A program made the translations under genes and the position numbers. A DNA stretch of 35,153 nucleotides from Oscillospiraceae bacterium (GTDB lineage: Bacteria > Bacillota > Clostridia > Oscillospirales > Oscillospiraceae), in contig CADAHL010000014.1 of NCBI GenBank assembly GCA_902787755.1, positions 1 to 35,153 on the forward strand, in the 5' to 3' direction. Within the stretch, counting starts at the first letter, position 1. Each line of letters opens with the position of its first letter. The notes beneath the pieces were generated by a model. The model ran no database searches, was not told the origin of the DNA, and saw only the letters and a list, made by a program, of their open reading frames with translations. Below are positions 7,289-15,401 of the stretch, piece after piece.

Positions 7289-8071
7289 ATGGAAACCAAG
7301 ACCCGCATTCTGCTGGCAGACGCCGGCGCGGAATTCTGCGGCGCGGTGGCAAGGGAGATCGCCGCCGATCCGGAACTGGAACTGGTGGGAACTGCGTCCG
7401 ACGGGCCGGGCGCTTTGGAAAAGGCCGGGGAGCTGAAGCCCGACGTTCTGATCCTGGACCTGATGCTGCCCGGACTGGACGGGCTGGAGGTGCTGCGCCG
7501 GCTGCCGGAAACAGGGCATCGGTGCCGGATAATCATGACCTCGGCCTTCGTCACCGACGCGGTGCTCAACCGCTGCGCCGCCTGCGGTGTGGATTTTTTC
7601 ATGCCCCAGCCCTGTGACCCCGTGGCGCTAGTCATGCGGGCCAAGCATGCCAATACCGAGAACCGGACCCGGGAGCCCGACGGCAGAGACCCCGGCCGCG
7701 GGGAGATCACGTCCGCGGAGCTGGAGGCCAGGGTCACCGAGGTGATCCACGAGATCGGAGTTCCCGCCCACATCAAGGGATACCAGTACCTGCGGGAGGC
7801 CATTCTCCTCACCTACAACGATATGGATATGATCAACGCCGTCACCAAGGTCCTCTATCCCGAAGTGGCCAGGCGCTTCTCCACCACCCCCTCCCGTGTG
7901 GAGCGGGCCATCCGCCACGCCATCGAGGTGGCCTGGGACCGGGGCGACATCGAGGTGCTGCAGAAGTACTTCGGCTACACGGTGTCGAATATCAAGGGAA
8001 AGCCCACCAATAGCGAGTTCATCGCCATGATCGCGGACTCTCTCCTGCTGCGGCAGAAGCAGGCGCGGTGA
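7289..8071 (+). CDS. spo0A: Sporulation master regulator Spo0A, with altered receiver pocket
   Basis: The 260-residue protein has an N-terminal response-regulator receiver (1-120) and a C-terminal Spo0A DNA-binding domain (about 140-260). The latter shows the conserved helix segments [20 protein letters not shown] and [19 protein letters not shown]. The phospho-acceptor is D57 and T84 is present. Two other pocket residues differ from the usual receiver: the second acidic residue of the DD pair is Ala12 (D11-A12), and the conserved lysine of the LKP motif is Gln107 (MPQP). The C-terminal domain looks intact, so DNA binding is expected and phosphorylation may be altered. GGGAGGA lies 7 bases before ATG. 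It is monocistronic: a terminator follows and the next gene converges. Confidence 0.95.
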   Translation: METKTRILLADAGAEFCGAVAREIAADPELELVGTASDGPGALEKAGELKPDVLILDLMLPGLDGLEVLRRLPETGHRCRIIMTSAFVTDAVLNRCAACGVDFFMPQPCDPVALVMRAKHANTENRTREPDGRDPGRGEITSAELEARVTEVIHEIGVPAHIKGYQYLREAILLTYNDMDMINAVTKVLYPEVARRFSTTPSRVERAIRHAIEVAWDRGDIEVLQKYFGYTVSNIKGKPTNSEFIAMIADSLLLRQKQAR

Positions 8072-8127
8072 TTTTCCTTTCCCGGCTCTTGGCCGGAGCT
8101 GCGTTCGTACCGTGCGGGCGGGATATT

Positions 8128-8136
8128 TTCGACAAA
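8128..8136 (-). promoter_or_regulatory. Perfect 0A box downstream of spo0A
   Basis: TTCGACAAA is the exact complement of the TTTGTCGAA consensus. It lies 57 bp after the spo0A stop and just before the shared terminator, a place without an obvious promoter, so it may be chance. Confidence 0.3.
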
Positions 8137-8142
8137 CGAAAA

Positions 8143-8182
8143 GCCGGGGCTGTGATACTCTCACAGCCCCGGTGGGTTTTTA
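8143..8182. terminator. Bidirectional terminator between spo0A and the symporter gene
   Basis: CCGGGGCTGTGA (8144-8155) and TCACAGCCCCGG (8161-8172) form a perfect 12-bp stem with loop TACTC. A T-rich tail follows on the plus strand, and AAAAG precedes it for the minus strand. It serves both convergent genes. Confidence 0.88.
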
Positions 8183-8212
8183 TGCGGTTTTGGTTCGGAA
8201 GCCAGGCGGTTT

Positions 8213-9463
8213 TTATGCCGTTTTCTTCTCGCTCTTCAGGGCGTCGTTGCCCTCCCAGGTGTTCACGCAGACGGCGCAGGAGGCGTCGCCGATGATGTTC
8301 AGAGCGGTACGGCCCATATCGAACAGACGGTCGATACCGTAGATGATGCCGATGTAGACGGGCGGGATGCCCACGGACTCCAGCACCATGGCCAGCATGA
8401 TCATACCCGCGCCGGAGGTACCGGCGGTGCCGATGGAGGCCAGAGTGGCGGTGACGACGATGACGATCATCTGGGTGATGCTCAGATCCACGCCGATGCA
8501 CTTGGCCAGGAAGATGGCGGCCACACACTGGTAGATGGCGGTACCGTCCATGTTCACCGTGGCGCCCAGAGGCAGCACGAAGGAGGAGATCTCCGGGTGC
8601 ACGTCCATCTCATCGCAGCACTCCTTGGTTACCGGCAGGGTGGCCACGGAGGAGGTGGAGGTGAAGGCGAAGGCGGCGGCGGGGAAGATCTTCCTGAAGA
8701 ACTCCAGGGGACTCATCTTGGCGAAGATCTTGACGGACATGCTGTAGACCAGGACCACGTGGAGAATATAGCCGATGTAGGCGGCCAGCAGCACCAGGCC
8801 CAGAGAACCCAGGATCTTGGGACCCTGCGCGGCCACGACCCAGACCATCAGGGCGAACACGCCGATGGGGGAGACGGCCAGGATAAAGCCCATGACCCGC
8901 TGGGTGACATCGTTGAAGGAGGTGATGAAGTCGCCGAAGGGCTTGCCCTTCTCACCGGCCACCAGCACGCCGCAGCCGAAGATGATGGCGATGAAGATGA
9001 TCTGCAGCATAGCCGAGGTGGACAGGGGATTGATGGCGTTGGACGGGAAGATGTTCACGATCACGTCCATCAGGTTGGAGGTCTTGGCCTCGTAGGCCGC
9101 GTCTTCCGCCAGCGAAAGGATGGGGAAAGCGCCCTTGAACAGGCTGGCCACGATCAGGCCGATGACGCAGGCGATGGCGGTGGTGACCAGGAAGTAGGCA
9201 ACAGTCTTCCAGCCGATCTTGCCGACCTTGCCGATGTCGCCCATGGCGATCACGCCGTCCATGATGCTCAGCAGTACCAGCGGCACCACGATGAATTTCA
9301 GCAGGTTGACGAAGATGTCACCGAAGGGTTTGATGTACTTGGCGGTGAAGGCGGCGGCCGCATCGGGGCCCATGGCGGCCCAGAAGATCGCGCCGACGAT
9401 AATGCCCGCTACCAGGCCGATGAGGATTTTTACGCCAAGACCCAGCTTTTTCTTTTCTTTCAT
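8213..9463 (-). CDS. Dicarboxylate/amino acid:cation symporter (DAACS family)
   Basis: The 416-residue membrane protein belongs to the GltP/DctA family of sodium- or proton-coupled carriers for glutamate, aspartate or C4-dicarboxylates. The family marks are the serine-rich re-entrant loop HP1 (STSSVATLPV), the TM7 motif NMDGTA, and the HP2 loop SIGTAGTSGAG. Multiple hydrophobic helices begin at about residue 10. The ATG at 9463 is chosen because AAAGGAGAG lies about 7 bases before it; an ATG 36 bases upstream lacks a site. The gene is single, with its own promoter and a shared terminator. The cargo (glutamate, aspartate, succinate or fumarate) cannot be read from the sequence alone. Confidence 0.92.
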   Translation of the reverse strand: MKEKKKLGLGVKILIGLVAGIIVGAIFWAAMGPDAAAAFTAKYIKPFGDIFVNLLKFIVVPLVLLSIMDGVIAMGDIGKVGKIGWKTVAYFLVTTAIACVIGLIVASLFKGAFPILSLAEDAAYEAKTSNLMDVIVNIFPSNAINPLSTSAMLQIIFIAIIFGCGVLVAGEKGKPFGDFITSFNDVTQRVMGFILAVSPIGVFALMVWVVAAQGPKILGSLGLVLLAAYIGYILHVVLVYSMSVKIFAKMSPLEFFRKIFPAAAFAFTSTSSVATLPVTKECCDEMDVHPEISSFVLPLGATVNMDGTAIYQCVAAIFLAKCIGVDLSITQMIVIVVTATLASIGTAGTSGAGMIMLAMVLESVGIPPVYIGIIYGIDRLFDMGRTALNIIGDASCAVCVNTWEGNDALKSEKKTA

Positions 9464-9528
9464 TCGGGTTCTCTCCTTTCGTATTCTCTCGTTTCTCAAA
9501 ACAGATCCGGGGGGAACTGCTTGAAGAC

Positions 9529-9557
9529 ATTATAGTAGAAATGACGGAAAATGTTAA
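9529..9557 (-). promoter_or_regulatory. Sigma-A promoter for the symporter gene
   Basis: On the minus strand TTAACA (9552-9557) and a perfect TATAAT (9529-9534) are 17 bp apart, about 65 bp before the start codon. Confidence 0.75.
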
Positions 9558-9597
9558 GAGATTTTGAATGATATTCAGTATTTTTGTGACATTACAC

Positions 9598-9624
9598 AAA
9601 AAACACCGCGGCGAATCAGCGGTT
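9598..9624 (-). terminator. Terminator of the tauE-racemase operon
   Basis: On the minus strand ACCGC and GCGGT pair around a short loop (9605-9623), followed by a T-run (plus-strand AAAAAA at 9598-9603). It lies about 35 bp after the racemase stop. Confidence 0.6.
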
Positions 9625-9657
9625 TAAACGAATAAAGCACAAAACGGGGAAGCATGC

Positions 9658-10362
9658 TCAGCCCTTGAGTTCGTACCCACAGGTGAGGATGGCCTCCCGG
9701 GCCAGCTCCTCGGTGGGGTCCAGGAAGGGCCCGTCCAGCTCCAGGGTGTTGGCCAGAATGGGAAGCTCCGTACAGGCCAGGAGAAAGACCTCCGCACCCC
9801 GGGCCCGCAGCCCCTCCAGCAGACTCCGCCAGGTCTCCTTTTCCGGCTCCATGGGCAGGGAGGCCTTCACCACGTCGTAGATCAGATGCATGAGGCGCCC
9901 CTGCTCCTCGTCATTGGGGATGAGACAATCCAGACCCTCCTCCGCCATGGCCCGGGCATAGAGCCCGGTGGCCAGCAGGCCCCGGGTGCCGAGAATGGCG
10001 GGCCGCCTCCCCGGAAACAGCTCCCGGCAGCGCCGGGCCGCGATCCTGGTCATGTCCAGGATGGGGGTGTCCGTCAGGGCCTGGAGCCGGGGCAGGAAGC
10101 AGTGGGCCGTGTTGCAGGGCAGAAGCACGCAGTCGGCCCCGCATTTTTCCAGATTCCGTAAGGCGCAGGTCATCTCCGGCACCGGATCCTCACCCCCGTA
10201 GAGGATGGCGGCGGTGCGGTCCGGGATCTGCCCGTCGCTGTCGATGTAGATGCGGATGTGGTCGCAGTCCCGGTCGGCCCTGGTCATGGCCAGGATCTTG
10301 ATGTACAGATCCGCCGTGGCCATGGGCCCCATCCCGCCGAGAATGCCGATGCTTTTTTTCAT
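9658..10362 (-). CDS. Aspartate/glutamate racemase family protein
   Basis: The 234-residue protein fits the PLP-independent Asp/Glu racemase family. It starts with the GILGGMGPMATADLY motif typical of aspartate racemases, and has the two catalytic cysteines C83 in LPCNTAH and C197 in LACTELP. It probably interconverts L- and D-aspartate or a related amino acid in the cytosol; several members have other substrates, so this is not certain. AAAGGAG lies 10 bases before ATG. The tauE-like gene ends 19 bp upstream on the same strand, so the two form an operon. The symporter next door on the same strand could supply substrate, but has its own promoter. Confidence 0.9.
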   Translation of the reverse strand: MKKSIGILGGMGPMATADLYIKILAMTRADRDCDHIRIYIDSDGQIPDRTAAILYGGEDPVPEMTCALRNLEKCGADCVLLPCNTAHCFLPRLQALTDTPILDMTRIAARRCRELFPGRRPAILGTRGLLATGLYARAMAEEGLDCLIPNDEEQGRLMHLIYDVVKASLPMEPEKETWRSLLEGLRARGAEVFLLACTELPILANTLELDGPFLDPTEELAREAILTCGYELKG

Positions 10363-10381
10363 GTGGCAGCGCTCCTTTCCG

Positions 10382-11161
10382 CTATATCAGTTCTGTGATG
10401 ACTTTCACCGCCAGCAGGGCCAGCACGATCAGGATCATGGGCCGGGCGATCCTGGAACCGTCCCGGATGGCCAGACCTGAGCCCAGCCAATGGCCCAGCA
10501 CGGAGGAACCCGCCCCGATGAGGCCCAGCACCAGGAAGACCTGTCCGCTTATGAGAGAGGTGAACAGCGCCCCTAAGTTGCTGGCCAGGTTCACCAGCTT
10601 CACATTTCCGGAGGCGGTGCGCAGATCCAGCCTGCCGGGGCCGCAGTAGATCAGGATCAGGAAGGTGCCGGTGCCGGGGCCGTAGAAGCCGTCGTAGGCC
10701 CCCACGATCAGGGAGGACAACAGCACGATCAGCGCCCGGCGCCCCTCGGGCATTTCGCTCCGCTCCTCGGGCAGCTTCTTGTGCCGCAGGATGATGAAGG
10801 CCGCCGCGGGCAGCACCGCCAGCAGCAGGAGCTTCAGATACCGGTCCGGCAGCATCAGCTGCAGCCGGGTGCCGAGATGGGCGCCGACCAGGGCCAGAAG
10901 CACCGAGGGGACGGCCAGCTTCCAGTCCACGTAACCGCCCTTGACAAAGCGCCCGGCGGACACCGCCGTTCCGATGCAGGAGGAGAGCTTGTTGGTCCCC
11001 AGCGCCAGATGGGCCGGGAGCCCCGCCAGAAAATAGGTGGGCACCGAGATGATGCCGCCGCCCCCGGCCACACCGTCCACAAAGGAGGCCAGGAACACGC
11101 CGATCACCACGATGGCCACCATCCCCGGCGTCAGCTCCATGGGAAAGAGAAGAGCGCGCAT
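10382..11161 (-). CDS. TauE/SafE-family membrane transporter
   Basis: The 259-residue protein has about eight hydrophobic helices in two related halves, with the family motifs FVDGVAGGGGIISVP near the N terminus and YDGFYGPGTGTF near the middle. TauE/SafE proteins are thought to export sulfite, sulfoacetate or other small anions; the substrate here is unknown. GGAGG precedes the ATG at 11161 by about 9 bases. A second in-frame ATG seven codons later is an alternative. It is the first gene of the operon with the racemase. Confidence 0.9.
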   Translation of the reverse strand: MRALLFPMELTPGMVAIVVIGVFLASFVDGVAGGGGIISVPTYFLAGLPAHLALGTNKLSSCIGTAVSAGRFVKGGYVDWKLAVPSVLLALVGAHLGTRLQLMLPDRYLKLLLLAVLPAAAFIILRHKKLPEERSEMPEGRRALIVLLSSLIVGAYDGFYGPGTGTFLILIYCGPGRLDLRTASGNVKLVNLASNLGALFTSLISGQVFLVLGLIGAGSSVLGHWLGSGLAIRDGSRIARPMILIVLALLAVKVITELI

Positions 11162-11192
11162 GGCAGTTGCCTCCGCTTTTGCGATTTACAAC

Positions 11193-11220
11193 ACTATATT
11201 AGCACACCTCGGCCCGTCAG
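11193..11220 (-). promoter_or_regulatory. Candidate promoter for the tauE-like operon
   Basis: On the minus strand CTGACG (11215-11220) and TATAGT (11193-11198) are 16 bp apart, about 30 bp before the start codon. Confidence 0.5.
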
Positions 11221-11285
11221 GGAAGAGCAAAAGAGGGACAGCCGCATGTTTTTCGGAGAAAAAAGGGGAAAAAACGCCGGCCTGC

Positions 11286-11314
11286 TTGAACGCGGAAGGG
11301 GATTATGATACACT
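11286..11314 (+). promoter_or_regulatory. Candidate promoter for the aspartate aminotransferase gene
   Basis: TTGAAC (11286-11291) and TACACT (11309-11314) are 17 bp apart, about 70 bp before the start. Confidence 0.5.
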
Positions 11315-11382
11315 GATAACAGAAACGGGCCGGGATGAGACGGCCGGGAACCGGAAAAAACATTAGGAAAGGATCTGCTGAT

Positions 11383-12675
11383 ATGAACCAAAAACCCTAT
11401 CCCCGGATGACCCGGGAGGAGCTGATGGCCGAGCGGGAGCTGATCCGGGCAAAGTATGAGGAACTGAAGGCACAGGGCCTGAACCTGAATATGGCCCGGG
11501 GCAAGCCCGGCAAGGAGCAGCTGGACATGGTCAGCGATATCATGGACGTGCTGCGCTCCGACAGCGACTTTGTCTGCGACGGCATCGACGCGCGCAACTA
11601 CGGCAATCTGGAGGGCCTGCCCGCGGCGAGAAAGCTCTTCGCCGAGATCCTGGGCACCCAGCCCGAGAATGTGTTCGTCGGCGGCAGCGCGTCGCTGCAG
11701 CTGATGTACGACACCATCGCCAAGGCCTATACCCACGGCCTGCTGCACAGCGAGAAGCCCTGGGCCCGGCTGGAGAAGGTCAAATGGCTCTGCCCGGCGC
11801 CCGGCTACGACCGGCACTTCTCCATCTCCCAGAGCTTCGGCATGGAGATGATCACCGTCCCCATGACCCCCGCCGGCCCGGATATGGACCTGGTGGAGCG
11901 GCTCATTCAGGACCCTGAGGTGAAGGGCATGTGGTGCGTGCCCAAGTACTCCAACCCCGACGGCATCGTCTATTCCGACGAGACCCTCCGGCGCATCGCC
12001 TCCATGAAGCCCGCCGCCCCGGATTTTCTGCTCATGTGGGACAACGCCTACTGCGTCCATGAGTTCAGGGGCGAGTACCGGCCCTTCCCGGATATCCTCT
12101 CCGAGTGCGAGAAATATGGCAACGCCGATATGGTTTTTGAGTTCGCTTCCACCTCCAAGATCACCTTCCCCGGCGCGGGCCTGTCCGTTTTCGCCTGCAG
12201 CCAGGCCAATATGGCCTACATGAAAAAGCTGCTCAACGCCCAGATCATCTCCTACGACAAGGTAAATCAGCTGCGCCACGTGCGCTATCTGAAGGACAAG
12301 GCCGGAGTGCTGGCCCTGATGAAGAAGCACGCCGGGATCCTGGGACCCAAGTTCCAGTGCGTGCTGGACGCCCTGGAGCGGGAGATCGCCCCGCTGGGCA
12401 TCGCGGCCTGGGAAAAGCCCGTGGGCGGCTATTTCGTGTCGGTGAACACCATGCCCGGCATCGCCATGGCCACCTGGCAGTTGTGCAAGGAGGCGGGCCT
12501 GACCCTGACCAAGGCCGGCGCCACCTTCCCCTACGGCAAGGATCCCCGTGACAGCAACATGCGCATCGCCCCCTCCCTGCCGCCCATCGAGCAGCTGGAG
12601 AAGGCCATGGAGATCTACTGCGTCAGCCTGCGCCTGGCCGCGGTCGAGCACTGCCTGGGGATGACGGCGGACTGA
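11383..12675 (+). CDS. Aspartate aminotransferase, type Ic (MocR-like fold I)
   Basis: The 430-residue PLP enzyme carries the LNLNMARGKPGKEQLD signature that marks the subgroup Ic aspartate aminotransferases, as in Corynebacterium AspT, rather than the common AspC type. Expected fold-I residues are present: N191 (YSNPDG), D220 and Y223 (WDNAYCVH), the Schiff-base lysine K259 (STSKITFPGAG) and substrate-binding R394 (MRIAPS). It should transfer the amino group between aspartate and 2-oxoglutarate in the cytosol. The ATG at 11383 is chosen because GGAAAGGA lies about 9 bases before it; the frame stays open upstream without a better site. Single gene with its own terminator. Confidence 0.9.
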   Translation: MNQKPYPRMTREELMAERELIRAKYEELKAQGLNLNMARGKPGKEQLDMVSDIMDVLRSDSDFVCDGIDARNYGNLEGLPAARKLFAEILGTQPENVFVGGSASLQLMYDTIAKAYTHGLLHSEKPWARLEKVKWLCPAPGYDRHFSISQSFGMEMITVPMTPAGPDMDLVERLIQDPEVKGMWCVPKYSNPDGIVYSDETLRRIASMKPAAPDFLLMWDNAYCVHEFRGEYRPFPDILSECEKYGNADMVFEFASTSKITFPGAGLSVFACSQANMAYMKKLLNAQIISYDKVNQLRHVRYLKDKAGVLALMKKHAGILGPKFQCVLDALEREIAPLGIAAWEKPVGGYFVSVNTMPGIAMATWQLCKEAGLTLTKAGATFPYGKDPRDSNMRIAPSLPPIEQLEKAMEIYCVSLRLAAVEHCLGMTAD

Positions 12676-12689
12676 TCTGTTGAACGCGC

Positions 12690-12724
12690 AAAAAGGACCC
12701 GGTGCCAGGCATCGGGTCCTTTTC
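12690..12724 (+). terminator. Terminator of the aspartate aminotransferase gene
   Basis: AAAAGGACCCG and CGGGTCCTTTT form an 11-bp stem around a short loop, ending in TTTT, 15 bp after the stop codon. Confidence 0.88.
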
Positions 12725-12756
12725 ACGTCCCCGGCAAAGCAAAAGCAAGGGGACTC

Positions 12757-12785
12757 TTGCAATCCGGGGCGGAGGGAAATATAAT
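12757..12785 (+). promoter_or_regulatory. Sigma-A promoter for hypF
   Basis: TTGCAA (12757-12762) and a perfect TATAAT (12780-12785) are 17 bp apart, about 50 bp before the hypF start. Confidence 0.78.
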
Positions 12786-12835
12786 AGCGAAAGATCGGCC
12801 GGACCGATCCATTTCACAGACGGGAGGGGAAGGAC

Positions 12836-15082
12836 TTGGAGAGCGTATTCATTCGGATCCGCGGCATCGTGCAGGGCGTGGGCTTTCGGCCCTTCATCCA
12901 CCGCCTGGTGCGGGAGACGGGACTGAAGGGGACCATCAAAAATTCCAGCTCCGGCGTGGAGCTGGTCCTGGACGGCGAGCGGGAGGACCTGGAGCGTTTT
13001 CTGCGCCTGCTGCCGGAGCGGGCGCCCCAGCTGGCCGTGATCGAGAGCGTGGAGGCGGAGTACAGCCCGGAGCCCCGGGGCTTTTCGGACTTCCGTATCC
13101 TCTCCAGCAAGACCGAGAACGAGCGCAATACCCTGATCTCTCCGGATATCGGCATCTGCGCGGACTGCCGCCGGGAGCTTCTGGACCCCCGGGACCGGCG
13201 TTACCGCTATCCCTTCATCAACTGCACCAACTGCGGCCCCCGCTTCACCATCATCCGGGACGTGCCCTATGACCGCTGCAGCACCTCCATGGCCCGCTTC
13301 CCCATGTGCCCGGACTGCGACCGGGAGTATCATGATATTGAAAACCGCCGCTACCACGCCCAGCCGGACTGCTGTCCGGTCTGCGGCCCCCGGGTCTTCT
13401 TCCTGGACGCGGAGGGCCGGGAAGTGCCCGGCGACCCCGTCGAGACCGCCCGGGCCCGGCTGAAGGACGGAAAGATCCTGGCGGTGAAGGGCCTGGGCGG
13501 CATGCACCTGGCCTGCCTGGCGGAGGACGAACAGCTGGTGCGGACCCTTCGGCGCCGGAAGGAGCGGGACGAGAAGCCCTTTGCCCTGATGTGCCGGGAT
13601 ACCGCCGCGGCGGAGAAGTACTGCCTCGTCTCCGATGAGGAGCGGGCGGTGCTGGAGAGCTTCCGCAAGCCCATCGTGCTGCTGAAAAAGCGGGACCGGG
13701 CTGCGCTGGGACATCTGAGCGAGAACGGCTATCTGGGCGTGATGCTGCCCTATACCCCGCTGCATGTGCTGCTGCTGGGGGAGGATCTGGACGCGCTGGT
13801 GATGACCAGCGCCAACCTGTCGGACACGCCCATCGTCTATCGAAACCAAGAGGCGCTGGAGAAGCTCCGGGGCATCGCCGACGGTTTCCTGCTCCATGAC
13901 CGCCAGATCCAGACCCGCTGCGACGACTCCCTGTGCTGGGTCCTGGGCGGGAAGGAATATTTCGCCCGCCGTTCCCGGGGCTATGTGCCCTTTCCGGTGC
14001 GCATCGAAGGCAGCCGGGGCGGGATCCTGGCCTGCGGGGCCGAGCAGAAGGCCAGCTTCTGCCTGTCCAAGGGGGACTACGTATTTCCCAGCCAGCACAT
14101 CGGGGATCTGAAAAACGCCGAGACCCTGGCCCATTACGAGCAGCAGATCCGCCACTTTGAGCGGCTGTTCGATATCCGGCCCAAAGTCCTGGCCTGCGAC
14201 CTGCACCCGGACTATCTGTCCACCGAATACGCACAGAATCGGGCGGAGGCGGAGGGCCTGGAGCTGGTCCGGGTCCAGCACCATCACGCCCACATGGCCG
14301 CCTGCATGGCCGACAACGGTCTTGCCGGCCCCTGTCTGGGACTGATCTGGGACGGGGTGGGCTACGGCACCGACGGCCAGGCCTGGGGCGGGGAGCTGCT
14401 GGCAGGGGATTACCGGGGCTTCACACGGCTGGGATCCCTGCGGCCCATCCCGCTCATCGGCGGAGATCGGGCGGTGAAGGAGCTGTCCCGGCTGGCCTTC
14501 GCCCTGCTGTGGGAGAGCGGCTGCGGCGGGGGAGAGATCCCCGGAGCCGAGAGCTATGAAAAAATGCTGTCCCTGGGCTTGAACTGCCCCGGCTCCTCGG
14601 GTATGGGGAGACTCTTCGACGGGGTGGCGGCCATCCTGGGTATCAAGACTCTGGCCAGCTACGAGGGCCAGGGGGCGGTGCTGCTGGAGGCGGCGGCGAA
14701 GGAGACGGACCGGGTGTATCCCGTGGTCCTGGAGGGCGAACCCCTGCGCTTCGACTGGCGACCCATGATCCGGGAGATCGTCCGGGATCGGGACAGGGGC
14801 GAGGACACCGGCGTTCTGGCCGGAGCCTTCCTGAACACCCTGACCGAGATGGCAAGGCGGATGTGCCTGTACGGCGCGGAGAAGACCGGGTATACGGACG
14901 TGGTCCTCTCCGGCGGCAGCTTCCAGAACCAGATCCTGATGGCAAAGCTCCCTGCCGCCCTGGAGAGCGCGGGCCTGCGGGTGTACCGTCATCGGCGGGT
15001 GTCCTGCAACGACGAAGGGCTGAGCCTGGGTCAGCTGATGATCGCCGGAGCGGCTGTGGGCGCGGGAAAAGACAAGAAATAG
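12836..15082 (+). CDS. hypF: [NiFe] hydrogenase maturation carbamoyltransferase HypF
   Basis: HypF makes thiocarbamate on HypE from carbamoyl phosphate, the source of the CN ligands of the [NiFe] site. The 748 residues show the full order: acylphosphatase domain (1-90, RGIVQGVGFRPF), double zinc finger with cysteines 108, 111, 130, 133, 158, 161, 180 and 183 in the exact CX2C-X18-CX2C-X24-CX2C-X18-CX2C spacing, YrdC-like domain (about 200-380), and Kae1-like carbamoyltransferase domain (VQHHHAHMAACMADN). The start is TTG at 12836, preceded by GGGAGGGGAAGG. It is the first gene of the hyp cluster, 97 bp before hypC. Confidence 0.96.
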   Translation: MESVFIRIRGIVQGVGFRPFIHRLVRETGLKGTIKNSSSGVELVLDGEREDLERFLRLLPERAPQLAVIESVEAEYSPEPRGFSDFRILSSKTENERNTLISPDIGICADCRRELLDPRDRRYRYPFINCTNCGPRFTIIRDVPYDRCSTSMARFPMCPDCDREYHDIENRRYHAQPDCCPVCGPRVFFLDAEGREVPGDPVETARARLKDGKILAVKGLGGMHLACLAEDEQLVRTLRRRKERDEKPFALMCRDTAAAEKYCLVSDEERAVLESFRKPIVLLKKRDRAALGHLSENGYLGVMLPYTPLHVLLLGEDLDALVMTSANLSDTPIVYRNQEALEKLRGIADGFLLHDRQIQTRCDDSLCWVLGGKEYFARRSRGYVPFPVRIEGSRGGILACGAEQKASFCLSKGDYVFPSQHIGDLKNAETLAHYEQQIRHFERLFDIRPKVLACDLHPDYLSTEYAQNRAEAEGLELVRVQHHHAHMAACMADNGLAGPCLGLIWDGVGYGTDGQAWGGELLAGDYRGFTRLGSLRPIPLIGGDRAVKELSRLAFALLWESGCGGGEIPGAESYEKMLSLGLNCPGSSGMGRLFDGVAAILGIKTLASYEGQGAVLLEAAAKETDRVYPVVLEGEPLRFDWRPMIREIVRDRDRGEDTGVLAGAFLNTLTEMARRMCLYGAEKTGYTDVVLSGGSFQNQILMAKLPAALESAGLRVYRHRRVSCNDEGLSLGQLMIAGAAVGAGKDKK

Positions 15083-15091
15083 AAAATATCC

Positions 15092-15120
15092 TTGCTTTCC
15101 CCGCTGCTGTGTGATAGAGT
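15092..15120 (+). promoter_or_regulatory. Candidate internal promoter before hypC
   Basis: TTGCTT (15092-15097) and TAGAGT (15115-15120) are 17 bp apart in the 97-bp hypF-hypC gap. It could let hypCDE be expressed apart from hypF. Confidence 0.45.
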
Positions 15121-15179
15121 AACACTGATAAAAAATAGACAATTGCGCTCATTCTGTCGTGAGCGGGGAGGCTTTTGGA

Positions 15180-15401
15180 ATGTGCCTGGCAGTACCGTTA
15201 AAACTGGTGGAGATCCACGGAAACGACGCCGTGGGGGAGGCTCTGGGGACCCGGCGGAAGATCCGGGTGGATTTTATCCCGGAGCCGAAGCCGGGGGACT
15301 ATGTGATGGTCCACGCGGGCTTCGCCATCGAGCGGCTGCCCGAGCGGCAGGCCCTGGAGGATCTGGAGACCTGGGAGGAGCTGGACGATGCCCTCCGCTG
15401 A
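15180..15401 (+). CDS. hypC: Hydrogenase maturation chaperone HypC
   Basis: The 73-residue protein has the family start MCLAVP, where Cys2 binds the iron of the Fe(CN)2CO intermediate and the large subunit. This fixes the start at 15180; the frame also has a GTG 21 bases upstream, but using it would bury the essential cysteine. GGGGAGG lies 8 bases before the ATG. HypC works with HypD as a scaffold for the iron centre and delivers it to the hydrogenase large subunit. Its last codons overlap the start of hypD by 14 bp, so the two are translationally coupled. Confidence 0.95.
   Translation: MCLAVPLKLVEIHGNDAVGEALGTRRKIRVDFIPEPKPGDYVMVHAGFAIERLPERQALEDLETWEELDDALR

Noticed and set aside
12623-15142. 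Minus-strand open frame of over 800 codons
   Set aside because: It is antisense to hypF, whose domains and zinc-finger spacing are unmistakable.
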